Positions 18,307 through 29,391 of a DNA stretch of 64,000 nucleotides are shown here, piece after piece. The first letter of the stretch is position 1. Every line of letters starts with the position of its first letter. A model generated the notes under the pieces. The model was not told where the DNA came from, searched no databases, and saw nothing but the letters and a program-made list of their open reading frames with translations. Origin of the DNA: Nocardiopsis sp. N85 (GTDB lineage Bacteria; Actinomycetota; Actinomycetes; Streptosporangiales; Streptosporangiaceae); contig NZ_JARBUT010000005.1 of assembly GCF_028882275.1 (NCBI RefSeq), positions 62,001-126,000 on the forward strand, in the 5' to 3' direction. The position numbers and the translations under genes are program-made.

Positions 18307-19846
18307 GGGTCCCCCTCTCCGCCGTCCCCGTGCGGATGTCCTCACGGGCCCGGCCGTTGGCGACCCGGATCCGCACGTCGGTCAGTCGACGCAGCAGGAG
18401 GTCGTCGTGGGTCGCCATGACGATGGCGCGGCCCTCGGCGCGCAGTTCGCCGAGCAGTTCCACCAGCTCGGTCCACGTGCGGGTGTCCTGGCCGAAGGTC
18501 GGTTCGTCCAGGAGCACCACGTCAGGGGCGTGCGAGGGCCCGGAACTCAACGCGGTCGCGACCGAAAGCCGTCGTTTCTCGCCCCCGGACAGCGTGTACG
18601 GGTGCACACCGGCGAGATCGGTCAGGCGCAGTCGTTCGAGCAGTTCGTCCACCCACGCCTCGGTCTCCACCCTGTCCCTGCCCGCGCGCAGCGGGGCGAA
18701 CCGCAGTTCGTCGCGGACGGTGCCGGTGACGAACTGGTCCTCGGCGTGCTGGAACACGGTGCCGACGTGCCGGGCCAGCCTCCGGGCCGGCCAGCGCGCC
18801 AACGGCCGCCGATCGACCCGCGCCAGCGGGCCGTGGGGCAGCACCGCGCCCCGGTACGGGCGGGACAACCCGGCCAACAGGGTGAGCAGGGTCGACTTGC
18901 CGGACCCGTTGGGCCCGGTCAACGCGGTGGCGGTACCGGCCCGCACCGCGACGTCCACGTCCTCCAGCACCACGCGCCGGGGCGGGACCCGCACGCCCAG
19001 CCCGGGCGGGGTGCGGGCGGTCACACCGGCGGCCGTCAGCAGCGTCCCCCCGCCGGGGGCGGCCCCGAGGGAGGGGGCGGGACCGTGTCCGGGCACCCAT
19101 ACGCCGCGGGCGGCCAGCGCGGCGCCGTGCTCGGCGAACACGGCCTGCGGTGTGCCGTCGGCGATCACCCCGCCGCCGGCCGTCAGGACGACCACCCGGT
19201 CCACCAGGTCGACGACCTCGGCGACCCGGTGCTCGACCAGCACCATCGTCGCGGAGGTCCGTTCCAGCAGGCGGACTAGCACCCCGCGCACCAGATCGGC
19301 CCCGACCGGGTCGAGGTTGGCGGTGGGTTCGTCGAGCAGTAGCAGGCGCGGACGCATGGCCATCGCGCCGGCGATGACCAGGCGCTGTTTCTCCCCGCCC
19401 GACAGCGCGCCGGTGGGGTGGCGCGGGCCGTAGGGGAACCCGACGTCGTCGAGAGCCTCGCGCACCCGCGCGTGGATCTCGTCCGGGGGCGTCCCCAGGT
19501 TCTCCGGACCGAAGGCGACGTCGTCCCCGGCACGGGCCATGACGATCTGCGACTCGGGGTCCTGGGCGACCAGCGCGACACCGGCGCGACCTCGGCGGGC
19601 CTGCTCCCCGTCCACCAGGAGCAGGCCCTCCTGATCGCCCCCGATCGCGCCGTCGTCGCCGGTGAGCCCGGCGAGGGCGTGCAGCAGGGTCGACTTGCCG
19701 GTGCCGGAGGCGCCGAGCAGCAGCACCCGTTCGCCGGGGTCGATGGTGAGATCGACCCCGCGCAGGGTGTGCGTGTCCCGGCCCGCGTGCCGCCATCCCC
19801 ATCCGGAGAGTTCGACGCGCGCGCCGGGGCGTCCGTCCTCCGCCAC
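18293..19846 (-). CDS. ykoD: ECF transporter ATPase with two nucleotide-binding domains, YkoD-like
   Basis: This 517-residue protein fuses two ABC domains. The first has GASGTGKST, LSGGEKQR and LLLLDEPTANLD. The second has GPNGSGKST, LSGGEKRR and VVLLDEPTFGQD. Both Q-loops are present (VAQDPESQ and VFQHAEDQ). Fused duplicate ATPases are typical of YkoD in ykoEDC operons. GTG 19846 starts four bases after the ykoE stop. It energises uptake of hydroxymethylpyrimidine or thiamine. Confidence 0.9.
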   Translation of the reverse strand: MAEDGRPGARVELSGWGWRHAGRDTHTLRGVDLTIDPGERVLLLGASGTGKSTLLHALAGLTGDDGAIGGDQEGLLLVDGEQARRGRAGVALVAQDPESQIVMARAGDDVAFGPENLGTPPDEIHARVREALDDVGFPYGPRHPTGALSGGEKQRLVIAGAMAMRPRLLLLDEPTANLDPVGADLVRGVLVRLLERTSATMVLVEHRVAEVVDLVDRVVVLTAGGGVIADGTPQAVFAEHGAALAARGVWVPGHGPAPSLGAAPGGGTLLTAAGVTARTPPGLGVRVPPRRVVLEDVDVAVRAGTATALTGPNGSGKSTLLTLLAGLSRPYRGAVLPHGPLARVDRRPLARWPARRLARHVGTVFQHAEDQFVTGTVRDELRFAPLRAGRDRVETEAWVDELLERLRLTDLAGVHPYTLSGGEKRRLSVATALSSGPSHAPDVVLLDEPTFGQDTRTWTELVELLGELRAEGRAIVMATHDDLLLRRLTDVRIRVANGRAREDIRTGTAERGTRGRS

Positions 19847-19849
19847 GGA

Positions 19850-20461
19850 TCAGCCCTTGGCCGAGGCGAAGGGGGCCAGGGCGCCGGAGCGGGCCAGGGC
19901 GGTGGTGAGCAGGCGGGCGCCGACGCCGGCGATGACGGCCGCGCTGATCACGACGATGACCCCGTAGATCACCTGGTAGTGGAGCGGCCAGGTGACGTTG
20001 TAGGTGATGTTGTCCCGGATGGCCGGGGAGATCCCGGCGACGGCGGCGGCCAGGACCGCCACGCCCATGCCCCAACGGCGGTAGCCGAAGGCGAGGAAGA
20101 CCAACTCGGGCAGGATGCCCTGGAGGGTCCCGTCGAGGATGACCATGATCCCCCACTGGGTGCCCAGGACCGCCGACACCGAGGCGGCGGCGATCGAGGT
20201 GAGCAGGGCGGCGCCCGGCTTGCGGATGATGAGCCCGCCCAGGACGCCGGAGATCAGCCACATGCCGTAGACGACGGCCTGCCCGGGCGGGAAGGCGACG
20301 AACAGCGGCGCGGTGATCGACCAGATGATGTTCCAGAGCCAGAAGACGACGCCGATGGCGACGCCCAGGACGGCGGCGACGACGATGTCGACGGTGCGCC
20401 AGCTGCGCGCCCGTGCCCTGATGTCGTCCCAGGTTCCACCCGAGGTGGTGTCGGTGCCCAT
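19850..20461 (-). CDS. ykoE: ECF transporter S component, YkoE family
   Basis: The protein has 203 residues and about six helices. The opening WRTVDIVVAAVLGVAIGVVFWLWN is typical of YkoE, the substrate-binding unit for hydroxymethylpyrimidine/thiamine. ATG 20461 has AAGGGA at a suitable distance. It is the first gene of ykoE-ykoD-ykoC and sits about 115 bases downstream of a TPP riboswitch, so expression should fall when thiamine pyrophosphate is plentiful. Confidence 0.9.
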   Translation of the reverse strand: MGTDTTSGGTWDDIRARARSWRTVDIVVAAVLGVAIGVVFWLWNIIWSITAPLFVAFPPGQAVVYGMWLISGVLGGLIIRKPGAALLTSIAAASVSAVLGTQWGIMVILDGTLQGILPELVFLAFGYRRWGMGVAVLAAAVAGISPAIRDNITYNVTWPLHYQVIYGVIVVISAAVIAGVGARLLTTALARSGALAPFASAKG

Positions 20462-20576
20462 TGATGTGTCCCTTCGTCGGTGTGACGAGGGGCGGATACG
20501 GCCAAGAGCGACACCGTCGAACGGCGCGTCGGAGTCCTCCTCCGCCGCGCGACGTCACCGTCGGTGGCGATTCCCA

Positions 20577-20660
20577 CGACTTCCTTCGCCGGCATTACCC
20601 GGATCAGGTGTGTAAGGGTCTGCGGTCGGTCCGCACTCTCAGCGCTCACGCGCTCCCCTG
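20577..20660 (-). promoter_or_regulatory. TPP riboswitch (THI element)
   Basis: Read on the minus strand, GCGCTGAGAGTGCGG and, after a short variable arm, ACACCTGATCCGGGTAATG plus CCGGCGAAGGA give the two conserved THI-box halves. It begins with GGGGAGC. It lies in the leader of ykoEDC and is expected to shut the operon off when TPP binds. Confidence 0.93.
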
Positions 20661-20764
20661 TCGGTTCGCACCCATTATGCGCCATACGTCGCAGAACACC
20701 AGGGCTCGGGTCCCGCTTGGTCCGATCCGCGGCCCCGCTTCGGGCCGGGTCGCGCGACACCGAA

Positions 20765-20798
20765 GGGGCCGACCGCCGCGTGCGCGGCGGTCGGCCCC
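20765..20798. terminator. Strong hairpin after the penicillin-binding protein gene
   Basis: GGGGCCGACCGCCGC and GCGGCGGTCGGCCCC form a perfect 15-bp stem with loop GTGC. It lies 134 bases after the stop at 20932. No T-run follows. It also separates that gene from the riboswitch region. Confidence 0.7.
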
Positions 20799-20931
20799 CG
20801 GCCCGGGGACGCCCGTACCGCTTCGGTCGTCCACCGTGCCCGACCGGTCCCGCAAGGCCCTCGACGGGTGGCCTTCGGCCACGGGCCCCGGCGTTCGTCC
20901 CACCGGCGGGGCCCGTGACCGACCTCGCGGG

Positions 20932-23052
20932 TCAGGCGCTGTCGTCCTCTTCTTCCTTCTTCTTGGGCGGGGTCGCCGAGGGGTTCCCGAAGCGGGACGG
21001 CGACGGGGCGAAGGACTCCGCCGGCAGATCGGCCGCGGCCCGGCGCATCGTGGCCTGCCAGATCGGCCCGGGCAGCGTGCCGCCGTAGACGATCCCGTAG
21101 TACCGGCCGCCGATCGACACCCCCTGGAGCGGGTTCTTCTCGCCGCCCCGGATGTCGCCGACCACCACGGCCGAGGCCAGGTTGGGCGTGTGCCCGGCGA
21201 ACCAGGCGTAGGCCGCGTTGTCGGTGGTCCCGGTCTTGCCGGCGGCCGGCCGGTCGATGCCCAGGCCGTTGGCGGTACCGCCCTTGAAGGTCTGCTGGAG
21301 CAGATGGTTGACACCGTCGGCGACGTGTGTCGGCACCGCGTCCTCGTCGCAGTGCGAGCGCATGTGGATCTCACGGAAGTCGGCGTCGCCCTCGCGGCCC
21401 ACGGTGACCGCGGCCACCGGGTAGGGCTCGCAGAAGGTCCCCCGGGACGCGAAGGTGGCGTAGGCGTTGGCCACGGTGAGCGGGGAGACCTCCTGGTCGC
21501 CCAGGGTGAAGGAGCTCCACACGCCCAGCGGTTCCCCGTCCGCGCGGTGGATCCCCACCCGTTCGGCCATCTCCGCCGTCTCGCACAGGCCCACCCGCCG
21601 CTGGAGCTGGGCGAAGTAGGTGTTCACCGAGCCCTTGGTCGCACTGATCATGTTGTGCGAGCCCTCGTCGCTCTCACCGGCGTTGCGGACCTCCCACTTG
21701 GACATCACACCGCCGTCGCAGTTGCTCAACCCGCTCACCGACACGTTCTTGGGCGAGGAGAAGCTGGTCTTGTACTTCAGCCCCTTGTCCAGGGCGGCGG
21801 CCAGCGTGAACGTCTTGAACGTCGACCCCGCCTGGTACCCGTGCGATCCGCCGTCGGCGTGGTCGACCGCCAGGTTGATGGAGGTGGTCCCGACCTCCTC
21901 CGGATCGAACCCGTACCGCATGTTCTGGGTCATGGCCCGCACCTTGCCGGTGCCGGGTTCCACGAGGACCTGCGCGGCGAACTTGGTGGTGTCCCCCGGC
22001 GGCACCCGCTCGTCGATGGCCTCCTGCGCGGCCTCCTGCATGGCGGAGTCCAGGGTGGTGCGCACGGTGATGCCGCCGCGTTCGAGCAGGCGCCGGCGCT
22101 CCTCGGGGTCCTCGGCGAACTCCTCGGACTCCTGGAGCCAGCGCATCACGTAGTCGCAGAAGAACGGCTGCTCGCCGTGGTAGCAGCTACCGCCGCGCGG
22201 TGTGGGGTCCAGCCCCAGGTCGGCGCCCTTGTACTCCGCGGCCTCGGCGGCGTCCAGGTGTCCGGTGGCCTCCATCCGGTCGAGCACCAGGTCGCGTCGT
22301 TCGCGGGCGGCGTCGGGGTTGGTCAACGGATCGTAGTAGGAGGGGGCGCGCACCAGGCCGACGATGGTCGCCGCCTGGCCGGGGTCGAGGTCCTGCGCGG
22401 TGATCGAGAAGTAACGGCGGGCCGCGATCTCGATGCCGTGGGCGCCCGCGCCGAAATAGGCGAGGTTGAGGTAGCCCTCCATGATCTCGTCCTTGGTGAG
22501 GCGGTCCTCCACCTCGATGGCGTAGCGCAGTTCGACGAGTTTGCGGCTGATGGTGCGTTCGCTGGCGCGCTCCAGCTCGGCCTCGCTGGCGGCCTGCTCG
22601 ATGAGCAGGTTCTTGACGTACTGCTGGGTGATGGTCGATCCGCCCTGGGTGTCGCCCTGCGCGGTACGGGTGGCGGCGCGCAGGAGGCCCTTGAGGTCGA
22701 GCCCGGAGTGTTCGTGGAAGCGGTCGTCCTCGATCGCCATCAGGGCGGCCGGCACCCACGGGCTGATCTCCGACAGCCGCACGACCTCGCGTTCGCGCTG
22801 GGCGACCTCCGCGATGGGTCGGTGGTCGACGTCGGTGATGAGCACCCGTTCGACCAGGCGGGGGATCTCCAGGTCGGCCGGCATCGCCATGAACCCCGAC
22901 GCCGCGTCGCGGGCGGTCAGTCCCAGTCCCCCCGCCCACGGCATGACCAGCGCGGCGGACAACACTCCCGCCAGCGCGCCCGCCCCCACCAGACCCAGGA
23001 TCGTCCGGCCCCGCCCCTCCTGGGATCGGGCCTTCCGGTTCGGCTCCGTCAC
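20932..23052 (-). CDS. Class A penicillin-binding protein (transglycosylase/transpeptidase)
   Basis: This 706-residue protein has a short cytoplasmic tail, one membrane anchor (about 17-40), a GT51 transglycosylase domain and a penicillin-binding transpeptidase domain. The GT51 catalytic Glu is E108 in AIEDDRFHEHSG, and GGSTITQQ follows at about 137-144. The transpeptidase has STFK (Ser about 410), SVN and KTGTTDN (about 605). A Lys/Glu-rich tail ends the protein. It polymerises and cross-links peptidoglycan outside the membrane. GTG 23052 follows AGGGGG. The gene is monocistronic. Confidence 0.95.
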   Translation of the reverse strand: MTEPNRKARSQEGRGRTILGLVGAGALAGVLSAALVMPWAGGLGLTARDAASGFMAMPADLEIPRLVERVLITDVDHRPIAEVAQREREVVRLSEISPWVPAALMAIEDDRFHEHSGLDLKGLLRAATRTAQGDTQGGSTITQQYVKNLLIEQAASEAELERASERTISRKLVELRYAIEVEDRLTKDEIMEGYLNLAYFGAGAHGIEIAARRYFSITAQDLDPGQAATIVGLVRAPSYYDPLTNPDAARERRDLVLDRMEATGHLDAAEAAEYKGADLGLDPTPRGGSCYHGEQPFFCDYVMRWLQESEEFAEDPEERRRLLERGGITVRTTLDSAMQEAAQEAIDERVPPGDTTKFAAQVLVEPGTGKVRAMTQNMRYGFDPEEVGTTSINLAVDHADGGSHGYQAGSTFKTFTLAAALDKGLKYKTSFSSPKNVSVSGLSNCDGGVMSKWEVRNAGESDEGSHNMISATKGSVNTYFAQLQRRVGLCETAEMAERVGIHRADGEPLGVWSSFTLGDQEVSPLTVANAYATFASRGTFCEPYPVAAVTVGREGDADFREIHMRSHCDEDAVPTHVADGVNHLLQQTFKGGTANGLGIDRPAAGKTGTTDNAAYAWFAGHTPNLASAVVVGDIRGGEKNPLQGVSIGGRYYGIVYGGTLPGPIWQATMRRAAADLPAESFAPSPSRFGNPSATPPKKKEEEDDSA

Positions 23053-23571
23053 GTCGCCCCCTACTGCCGAGTGCCGCCCCGTCCGTGAGACACGGGCAGG
23101 GCACTGCGCCGACCACCTTCGCAGGGACGGATCGCCTCGTTGGGCATCGGAACGGGCGTGTCACAGAAAAGCTTCATCAATCTATAGCAAAGCCCTCAGA
23201 TCGGTCATCGCTCACTACGGTTGCACGGATTGACGAAACGGACATTTCAATCCCTCGACATCAAGACGTCACGGGGTCGATAGAGCGCCCCCGAGCGACG
23301 AAGCCATGAATCCCGGACAAGAACATCTCTGGAGATGATTCCGACACATGGGCATGTCCGCAATAAGGTCCGACCCCCGCCCGGGGCATTCGGTCATCCC
23401 TACCCACCCTCTCGCGGCCTCCAACATGACCGATCAGTTTTCCGACTTTTCACCGCAGAGAATGCCATATCAACCAGAGAGACACCCGAATCTGGTGTTG
23501 CCTTATGACCGATTTGAGCAGTTTACCCAGGTGAAACCAGGCAAATACCAGCCAGAAGCCCTCCCGCCCAG
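23053..23571. other. AT-richer divergent promoter region
   Basis: This stretch between the penicillin-binding protein and glgE genes is clearly lower in GC than the rest. On the minus strand TATAGA (near 23180) may be a -10 element for the penicillin-binding protein gene. The open frames here lack codon bias and are rejected as genes. Confidence 0.4.
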
Positions 23572-23587
23572 TGTGATGAGGATCACA
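23572..23587. promoter_or_regulatory. CRP/GlxR-type binding site upstream of glgE
   Basis: TGTGATGAGGATCACA matches the cAMP-receptor-protein consensus TGTGA-N6-TCACA in both half-sites. Its centre is about 217 bases upstream of the glgE start, in the AT-richer promoter region. Control of the glucan cluster by a Crp-family protein is inferred. Confidence 0.65.
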
Positions 23588-23796
23588 TAAATTATCCGGC
23601 CATGGTACTCCGCCAAACCACACAAGAGGGCAGACGATAGAGAGCGGAGGGCACCGAAGCGGCAATCCGGACAGATCTCGATCCGGAAACTTCGTTAACT
23701 CCGTCTTGCCTTGGATTAACTCTGGGTTATTTCCGCCCGCCGAGAACCAAAGCGTCTCCCTAAAACGCCCGAACCACGACAATTACGGTGTAGCCA

Positions 23797-25767
23797 GTGA
23801 TCGGACGCCTGCCCATCCTCGACATCTCTCCGGACAACGACCTGGGCCCCGTGAAAGCCGTTCCCGGTGAACGCTTCACCGTCGGGGCGACGGTCATCCG
23901 CGAAGGACACGATTCCCTCGCAGCGGGTGTCGTCGTGTACAACCCGAAGGGCCGCCGGGAACGACTCGTTCGCATGAGCGAGCGCGCACCCGGGACCGAC
24001 CGCCACGAAGCGGAGATCAGCCTCCCCGCGGAGGGGAAGTGGTCCTTCGCGATCGAGGCCTGGAGCGACCCCTTCGCCACCTGGCACCACATCGCGGAGG
24101 TCAAGCTCCCGCTCGACCAGGACACCGAACTCGTGCTGGAGGAGGGTGCCCGGTTGCTCTCCCGGGCCGCCCGCCGCGTTCCCCGCAGGCCCCTGCCGGC
24201 CCGCGCCGCGGCCGTCCTGCGCGACACCTCCCTGTCCCCGGCCGACCGTTACGCCGCGGCGATCACCCCCGAGGTGCTCGCCTTCATGCACGACGTACCG
24301 ATGCGCGAACTCGTCACCCGGTCACCGCGCACCCGCGTCGTCGTGCACCGCGAACGCGCCCTGTTCGGCTCCTGGTACGAGTTCTTCCCCCGCTCCGAGG
24401 GGGCCCAGGTGGACACCGCGCCCGGCCAGGAGGTCTCCGGCACCTTCACCACCGCGGCCAAGCGGCTGCCCGCCATCGCCGACATGGGCTTCGACGTGGT
24501 GTACCTGCCGCCCATCCACCCCGTGGGACACGACCACCGCAAGGGCGCGAACAACTCCCTCACCGCCGGCCCGGGCGAACCCGGATCGGTGTGGGCCATC
24601 GGATCGGCCGACGGCGGCCACGACGCCGTCCACCCGGACCTGGGCACCCTCGCCGACTTCGACGCCTTCGTCACCGAGGCGCACGAGCACGGCCTGGAGA
24701 TCGCCCTCGACCTGGCCCTCCAGTGCTCTCCCGACCACCCCTGGGTCACCGAGCATCCGGAGTGGTTCACCACCCGGGGCGACGGGTCCATCGCCTACGC
24801 CGAGAACCCGCCCAAGAAGTACCAGGACATCTACCCGCTGAACTTCGACAACGACTTCGCGGGCCTGTACAAGGAGATCCGCCGGGTCGTCCAGCACTGG
24901 ATCGACCACGGTGTGCGCATCTTCCGGGTGGACAACCCGCACACCAAGCCGGTGGCGTTCTGGGAGAAGCTGCTCGCCGACGTGGCGAAGAAGCACCCCG
25001 ACGTGCTGTTCCTGGCCGAGGCGTTCACCCGCCCCGCCATGATGCGGACCCTGGCCAAGGTCGGCTTCCACCAGTCGTACACCTACTTCACCTGGCGCAA
25101 CGACAAGGGCGAGCTCACCGACTACCTCACCGAGCTCAGTCGCGAGACCGCCCACTACCTGCGCCCCAACTTCTTCGCCAACACCCCGGACATCCTCAAC
25201 GCCTATCTCCAGGAGGGCGGCCGTGCCGCCTTCGAGATCCGCGCCGTCCTGGCCGCTCTGCTCTCCCCCACCTGGGGGATCTACTCGGGCTTCGAGCTGT
25301 GCGAGAACACCCCGGTGCGGCCCGGCAGCGAGGAGTACCTGAACTCGGAGAAGTACCAGTACCGGCCGCGCGACTGGGCGGGAGCCGAGGCCGAGGGGCA
25401 GAGCATCACCGGCCTCATCACCCGTCTCAACGAACTGCGTCGGGAGCACCCGGCCCTGCGGGAACTGCGCAACCTGCGCTTCCACCACGTGGACCGGCCC
25501 GAGCTGATCTGTTTCTCCAAACACCGCCCCGGCGACCGGCCCGGTGACCCCGACGACGTGGTCATCGCCGTCGTCAACCTCGACCCGCACCACGCCCACG
25601 AGGCGACGGTGCACCTGGATCTGCCGTCCATCGGCCGTGCGTGGGAGGAGGAACTCAAGGTGACCGACCAGTTGACCGGTGCCGCCTACACCTGGGGAGC
25701 GGTCGACTACGTCCGGCTCGACCCCGCGCAGGGGCCCGCGCACGTGTTCACCGTCAGCGGCAGATAA
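23797..25767 (+). CDS. glgE: Alpha-1,4-glucan:maltose-1-phosphate maltosyltransferase
   Basis: The protein has 656 residues. It transfers maltosyl units from alpha-maltose-1-phosphate to the non-reducing end of alpha-1,4-glucan. The N-terminus MIGRLPILDISP matches known GlgE starts. An N-terminal beta-sandwich/helical region leads to the GH13 barrel, with nucleophile D379 in FRVDNPH and acid E408 in LAEAFTRPAMM. GTG 23797 has no Shine-Dalgarno; TACGGT seven bases upstream could be the -10 of a leaderless transcript. It is the first gene of the cluster, upstream of treS, pep2 and glgB. Confidence 0.95.
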   Translation: MIGRLPILDISPDNDLGPVKAVPGERFTVGATVIREGHDSLAAGVVVYNPKGRRERLVRMSERAPGTDRHEAEISLPAEGKWSFAIEAWSDPFATWHHIAEVKLPLDQDTELVLEEGARLLSRAARRVPRRPLPARAAAVLRDTSLSPADRYAAAITPEVLAFMHDVPMRELVTRSPRTRVVVHRERALFGSWYEFFPRSEGAQVDTAPGQEVSGTFTTAAKRLPAIADMGFDVVYLPPIHPVGHDHRKGANNSLTAGPGEPGSVWAIGSADGGHDAVHPDLGTLADFDAFVTEAHEHGLEIALDLALQCSPDHPWVTEHPEWFTTRGDGSIAYAENPPKKYQDIYPLNFDNDFAGLYKEIRRVVQHWIDHGVRIFRVDNPHTKPVAFWEKLLADVAKKHPDVLFLAEAFTRPAMMRTLAKVGFHQSYTYFTWRNDKGELTDYLTELSRETAHYLRPNFFANTPDILNAYLQEGGRAAFEIRAVLAALLSPTWGIYSGFELCENTPVRPGSEEYLNSEKYQYRPRDWAGAEAEGQSITGLITRLNELRREHPALRELRNLRFHHVDRPELICFSKHRPGDRPGDPDDVVIAVVNLDPHHAHEATVHLDLPSIGRAWEEELKVTDQLTGAAYTWGAVDYVRLDPAQGPAHVFTVSGR

Positions 25768-25875
25768 CGGCACGCGGAGCGGGGCGGGGCACGGCGGAGG
25801 ACATCCGCGGGTGCCCCTCCCATGCCCCGATCAGCCGTTGATCCGATGTCGAACATTCAGGGTGGGGAGCAGTAG

Positions 25876-27915
<2,040 letters not shown>

Positions 27916-27916
27916 C

Positions 27917-29302
27917 ATGTCCCAACTCGAAGAGCTCCTGGCCGTCTGGCTGCCCCGACAACGCTGGTTCTCCGGCAAGGGCATCCCCATCCGACAGATC
28001 CGGATCGAGAGCCGGCACACCCTGGTGTCCGCCGGGCTCGAAGGTCCCGACCTCACCCTGCTCATCATCAAGACCGGGCAGCGCGGCCACGATTCCCGCT
28101 ATCAGGTGCTGCTGGGGTCACGCCCCTCGCGTTCCCTGCCCGCGGACCTGGCCGGCGCCGCCATCGGTGTCTGTCAGTCCCCGGGCGGGCGGCCACGGGT
28201 CATCTACGACGCCGCGCACGACGTCCAGCTGACGGCGATGCTGCTGGAACGGTTCGCCGCCCCGTCCGGGGCGGGCAGGGTCCGGTTCCGGACCCTGCCG
28301 GGGGAACGCGTCCGCACCGGTTCGGCCGGGCGGATGCTCACCGGCGAGCAGTCCAACACGTCGTTGGTGTTCGGCGAGGACTACGTCCTGAAGACGTTCC
28401 GGCGGGTGTGGCCCGGCCCCAATCCGGATCTGGAACTCAACCGGGCGTTGTCGGGATCGCCCTACGTGGCCCGGCCCTGCGGTTGGATCGAGGCCGATCT
28501 GCCCGGGTACGCGGTGCCCACCACCCTGGCCATGCTCCAGACCTACATCCCCGGAGCGGTGGACGGGTGGGTGCTGGCCACCGCCTCCGCCGAGAAGCTC
28601 ATGGGCGGGGGCGGGCGGGCGACGGAGACGTCCTTCACCGAGGACGCCGCCCTGCTCGGGCGCACCACGGCGGAGGTGCACCGCTCCCTCGCCCGGACAC
28701 TGCCCACGGACGTGCTGTCGGTGACGGCCGTGGCCGAACTGGCCGACGCCATGGTGGAGCGATTGGCCATGGCCAGCGCCGAGGTACCCGAACTCGCCGA
28801 GCACGCGCCCCTGGTGATGGAGGCCTACTCCGAATTCGCCCGGGTCGACGAACCGCTGCCGATACAGCGCATCCACGGCGACTACCACCTGGGCCAGGTC
28901 ATCCGCACCCGTTCCGGGGGCTGGGTCCTGCTCGACTTCGAAGGCGAGCCGACCCTCTCGGTCCGGGAGCGCAGGAGACCGTCCAGCCCCTTGCGGGACG
29001 TGGCCGGAATGTTGCGCTCCTTCGACTACGCCGCCGGATACCTGCTGGTCAAGCACCCCGGCGACGAGGAGTTGGAGTGGTCGGCCCGCGCCTGGGCCCG
29101 GAACAACCGCGAGGCGTTCTGCCGGGGGTACGCCGACGGCGGCGGAGCCGACCCGGACAAGCACCTGACCGTCCTGCGGGCCTTCGAGTTCGACAAGGCC
29201 GTGTACGAGGTGCTGTACGAGGCCCGTAACCGGCCGGACTGGCTGCGGGTCCCGTTGGAGTCCATCGCCGCGGGGGCCTCGAAGCCGCCGGTAGCCCGGT
29301 GA
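27917..29302 (+). CDS. pep2: Maltokinase
   Basis: The protein has 461 residues. It phosphorylates maltose with ATP to give maltose-1-phosphate for GlgE. The N-terminal cap contains [11 protein letters not shown], typical of maltokinases. The aminoglycoside-phosphotransferase-type core has [10 protein letters not shown] (catalytic Asp about 322) and the metal site [11 protein letters not shown] 27917 is preferred over the in-frame GTG 27884 inside treS. A terminator hairpin begins four bases after its stop, so transcription of glgB beyond this point may be reduced. Confidence 0.93.
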   Translation: MSQLEELLAVWLPRQRWFSGKGIPIRQIRIESRHTLVSAGLEGPDLTLLIIKTGQRGHDSRYQVLLGSRPSRSLPADLAGAAIGVCQSPGGRPRVIYDAAHDVQLTAMLLERFAAPSGAGRVRFRTLPGERVRTGSAGRMLTGEQSNTSLVFGEDYVLKTFRRVWPGPNPDLELNRALSGSPYVARPCGWIEADLPGYAVPTTLAMLQTYIPGAVDGWVLATASAEKLMGGGGRATETSFTEDAALLGRTTAEVHRSLARTLPTDVLSVTAVAELADAMVERLAMASAEVPELAEHAPLVMEAYSEFARVDEPLPIQRIHGDYHLGQVIRTRSGGWVLLDFEGEPTLSVRERRRPSSPLRDVAGMLRSFDYAAGYLLVKHPGDEELEWSARAWARNNREAFCRGYADGGGADPDKHLTVLRAFEFDKAVYEVLYEARNRPDWLRVPLESIAAGASKPPVAR

Positions 29303-29305
29303 TCG

Positions 29306-29347
29306 ACGGCCCGCCGTCCGAACCGGGCGGCGGGCCGTGCCGTTTTT
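29306..29347 (+). terminator. Rho-independent terminator between pep2 and glgB
   Basis: ACGGCCCGCCG (29306-29316) and CGGCGGGCCGT (29328-29338) form an 11-bp stem with an 11-base loop. GCCG and five T residues follow at 29343-29347. It separates pep2 from glgB and argues against glgB starting at GTG 29299. Confidence 0.8.
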
Positions 29348-29391
29348 CCCGTTCACCCACCGTCCCTGTTCACGAGCACCACGGAGCCGCA

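Noticed and set aside
20461..23088. 875-codon plus-strand open frame
   Set aside because: It is a shadow of the penicillin-binding protein gene caused by high GC content; no motif is present.
23450..23782. 110-codon minus-strand frame in the glgE promoter region
   Set aside because: It lies in AT-richer sequence without codon bias, overlaps the CRP-type site and has no recognisable domain.
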